From positions 1 to 5,757 of the forward strand of contig JAIVHQ010000369.1 of assembly GCA_020200995.1 (NCBI GenBank): a stretch of DNA of 5,757 nt, given 5' to 3'. This stretch comes from Flavobacteriales bacterium (GTDB lineage: Bacteria; Bacteroidota; Bacteroidia; Flavobacteriales_D; Cryomorphaceae). A program made the position numbers and the translations under genes. The notes under the pieces are model-generated. The model was not told the origin of the DNA, ran no database searches, and was given only the letters and a program-made list of their open reading frames with translations. Below, one piece after another: positions 5,756 to 5,757 of this stretch (the stretch's first letter is position 1; each line of letters begins with the position of its first letter).

Positions 5756-5757
5756 CC

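Noticed and set aside
1..5757. CRISPR array, tRNA or rRNA genes
   Set aside because: No regularly spaced direct repeats, no tRNA cloverleaf with GTTCRANNC, and no rRNA-like conserved stretch were seen on either strand.

Overview
The window looks like chromosomal DNA of a Bacteroidota bacterium, probably Flavobacteriales/Cryomorphaceae-like. This is inferred from the protein families (paired DUF4252-type proteins behind an ECF sigma factor, a DUF2452 protein, a short XRE regulator with the C-terminal 'IERIVVFY' tail), the lack of clear Shine-Dalgarno sequences, and a TAnnTTTG-like promoter box. Base composition is moderate for that phylum. No rRNA, tRNA, CRISPR array or complete insertion sequence is visible.

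Left block (2-3255, + strand) is one tightly packed operon. It holds the last codons of an ECF-type sigma factor, a single-pass membrane protein in the anti-sigma position, two exported DUF4252-type proteins, an ABC ATPase and an ABC-2 type permease. Genes overlap by 23, 8, 8 and 4 nt, with one 21-nt gap. The layout suggests a sigma/anti-sigma pair that controls, or is co-expressed with, an envelope module. The most unusual point is the ATPase. Walker A and the signature motif are intact, but the sequence then jumps in frame straight to the accessory C-terminal domain, so about 64 residues with Walker B, the catalytic Glu, the D-loop and the H-loop His are missing.

Middle block (3333-4456, - strand) converges on the operon. 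It holds an unrecognised ~208-residue protein followed by a DUF2452 protein. A possible intrinsic terminator for this pair lies in the 77-nt convergent gap.

Right block (4592-5459, + strand) diverges from the middle block. A small XRE-family regulator overlaps by 8 nt with gmhB, a HAD phosphatase of heptose biosynthesis whose catalytic and zinc-binding residues are all present. The final ~300 nt (5460-5757) hold no convincing complete gene. They contain a nested inverted repeat, and at the edge a short open minus-strand frame that may be the 3' end of a gene lying mostly outside the window.
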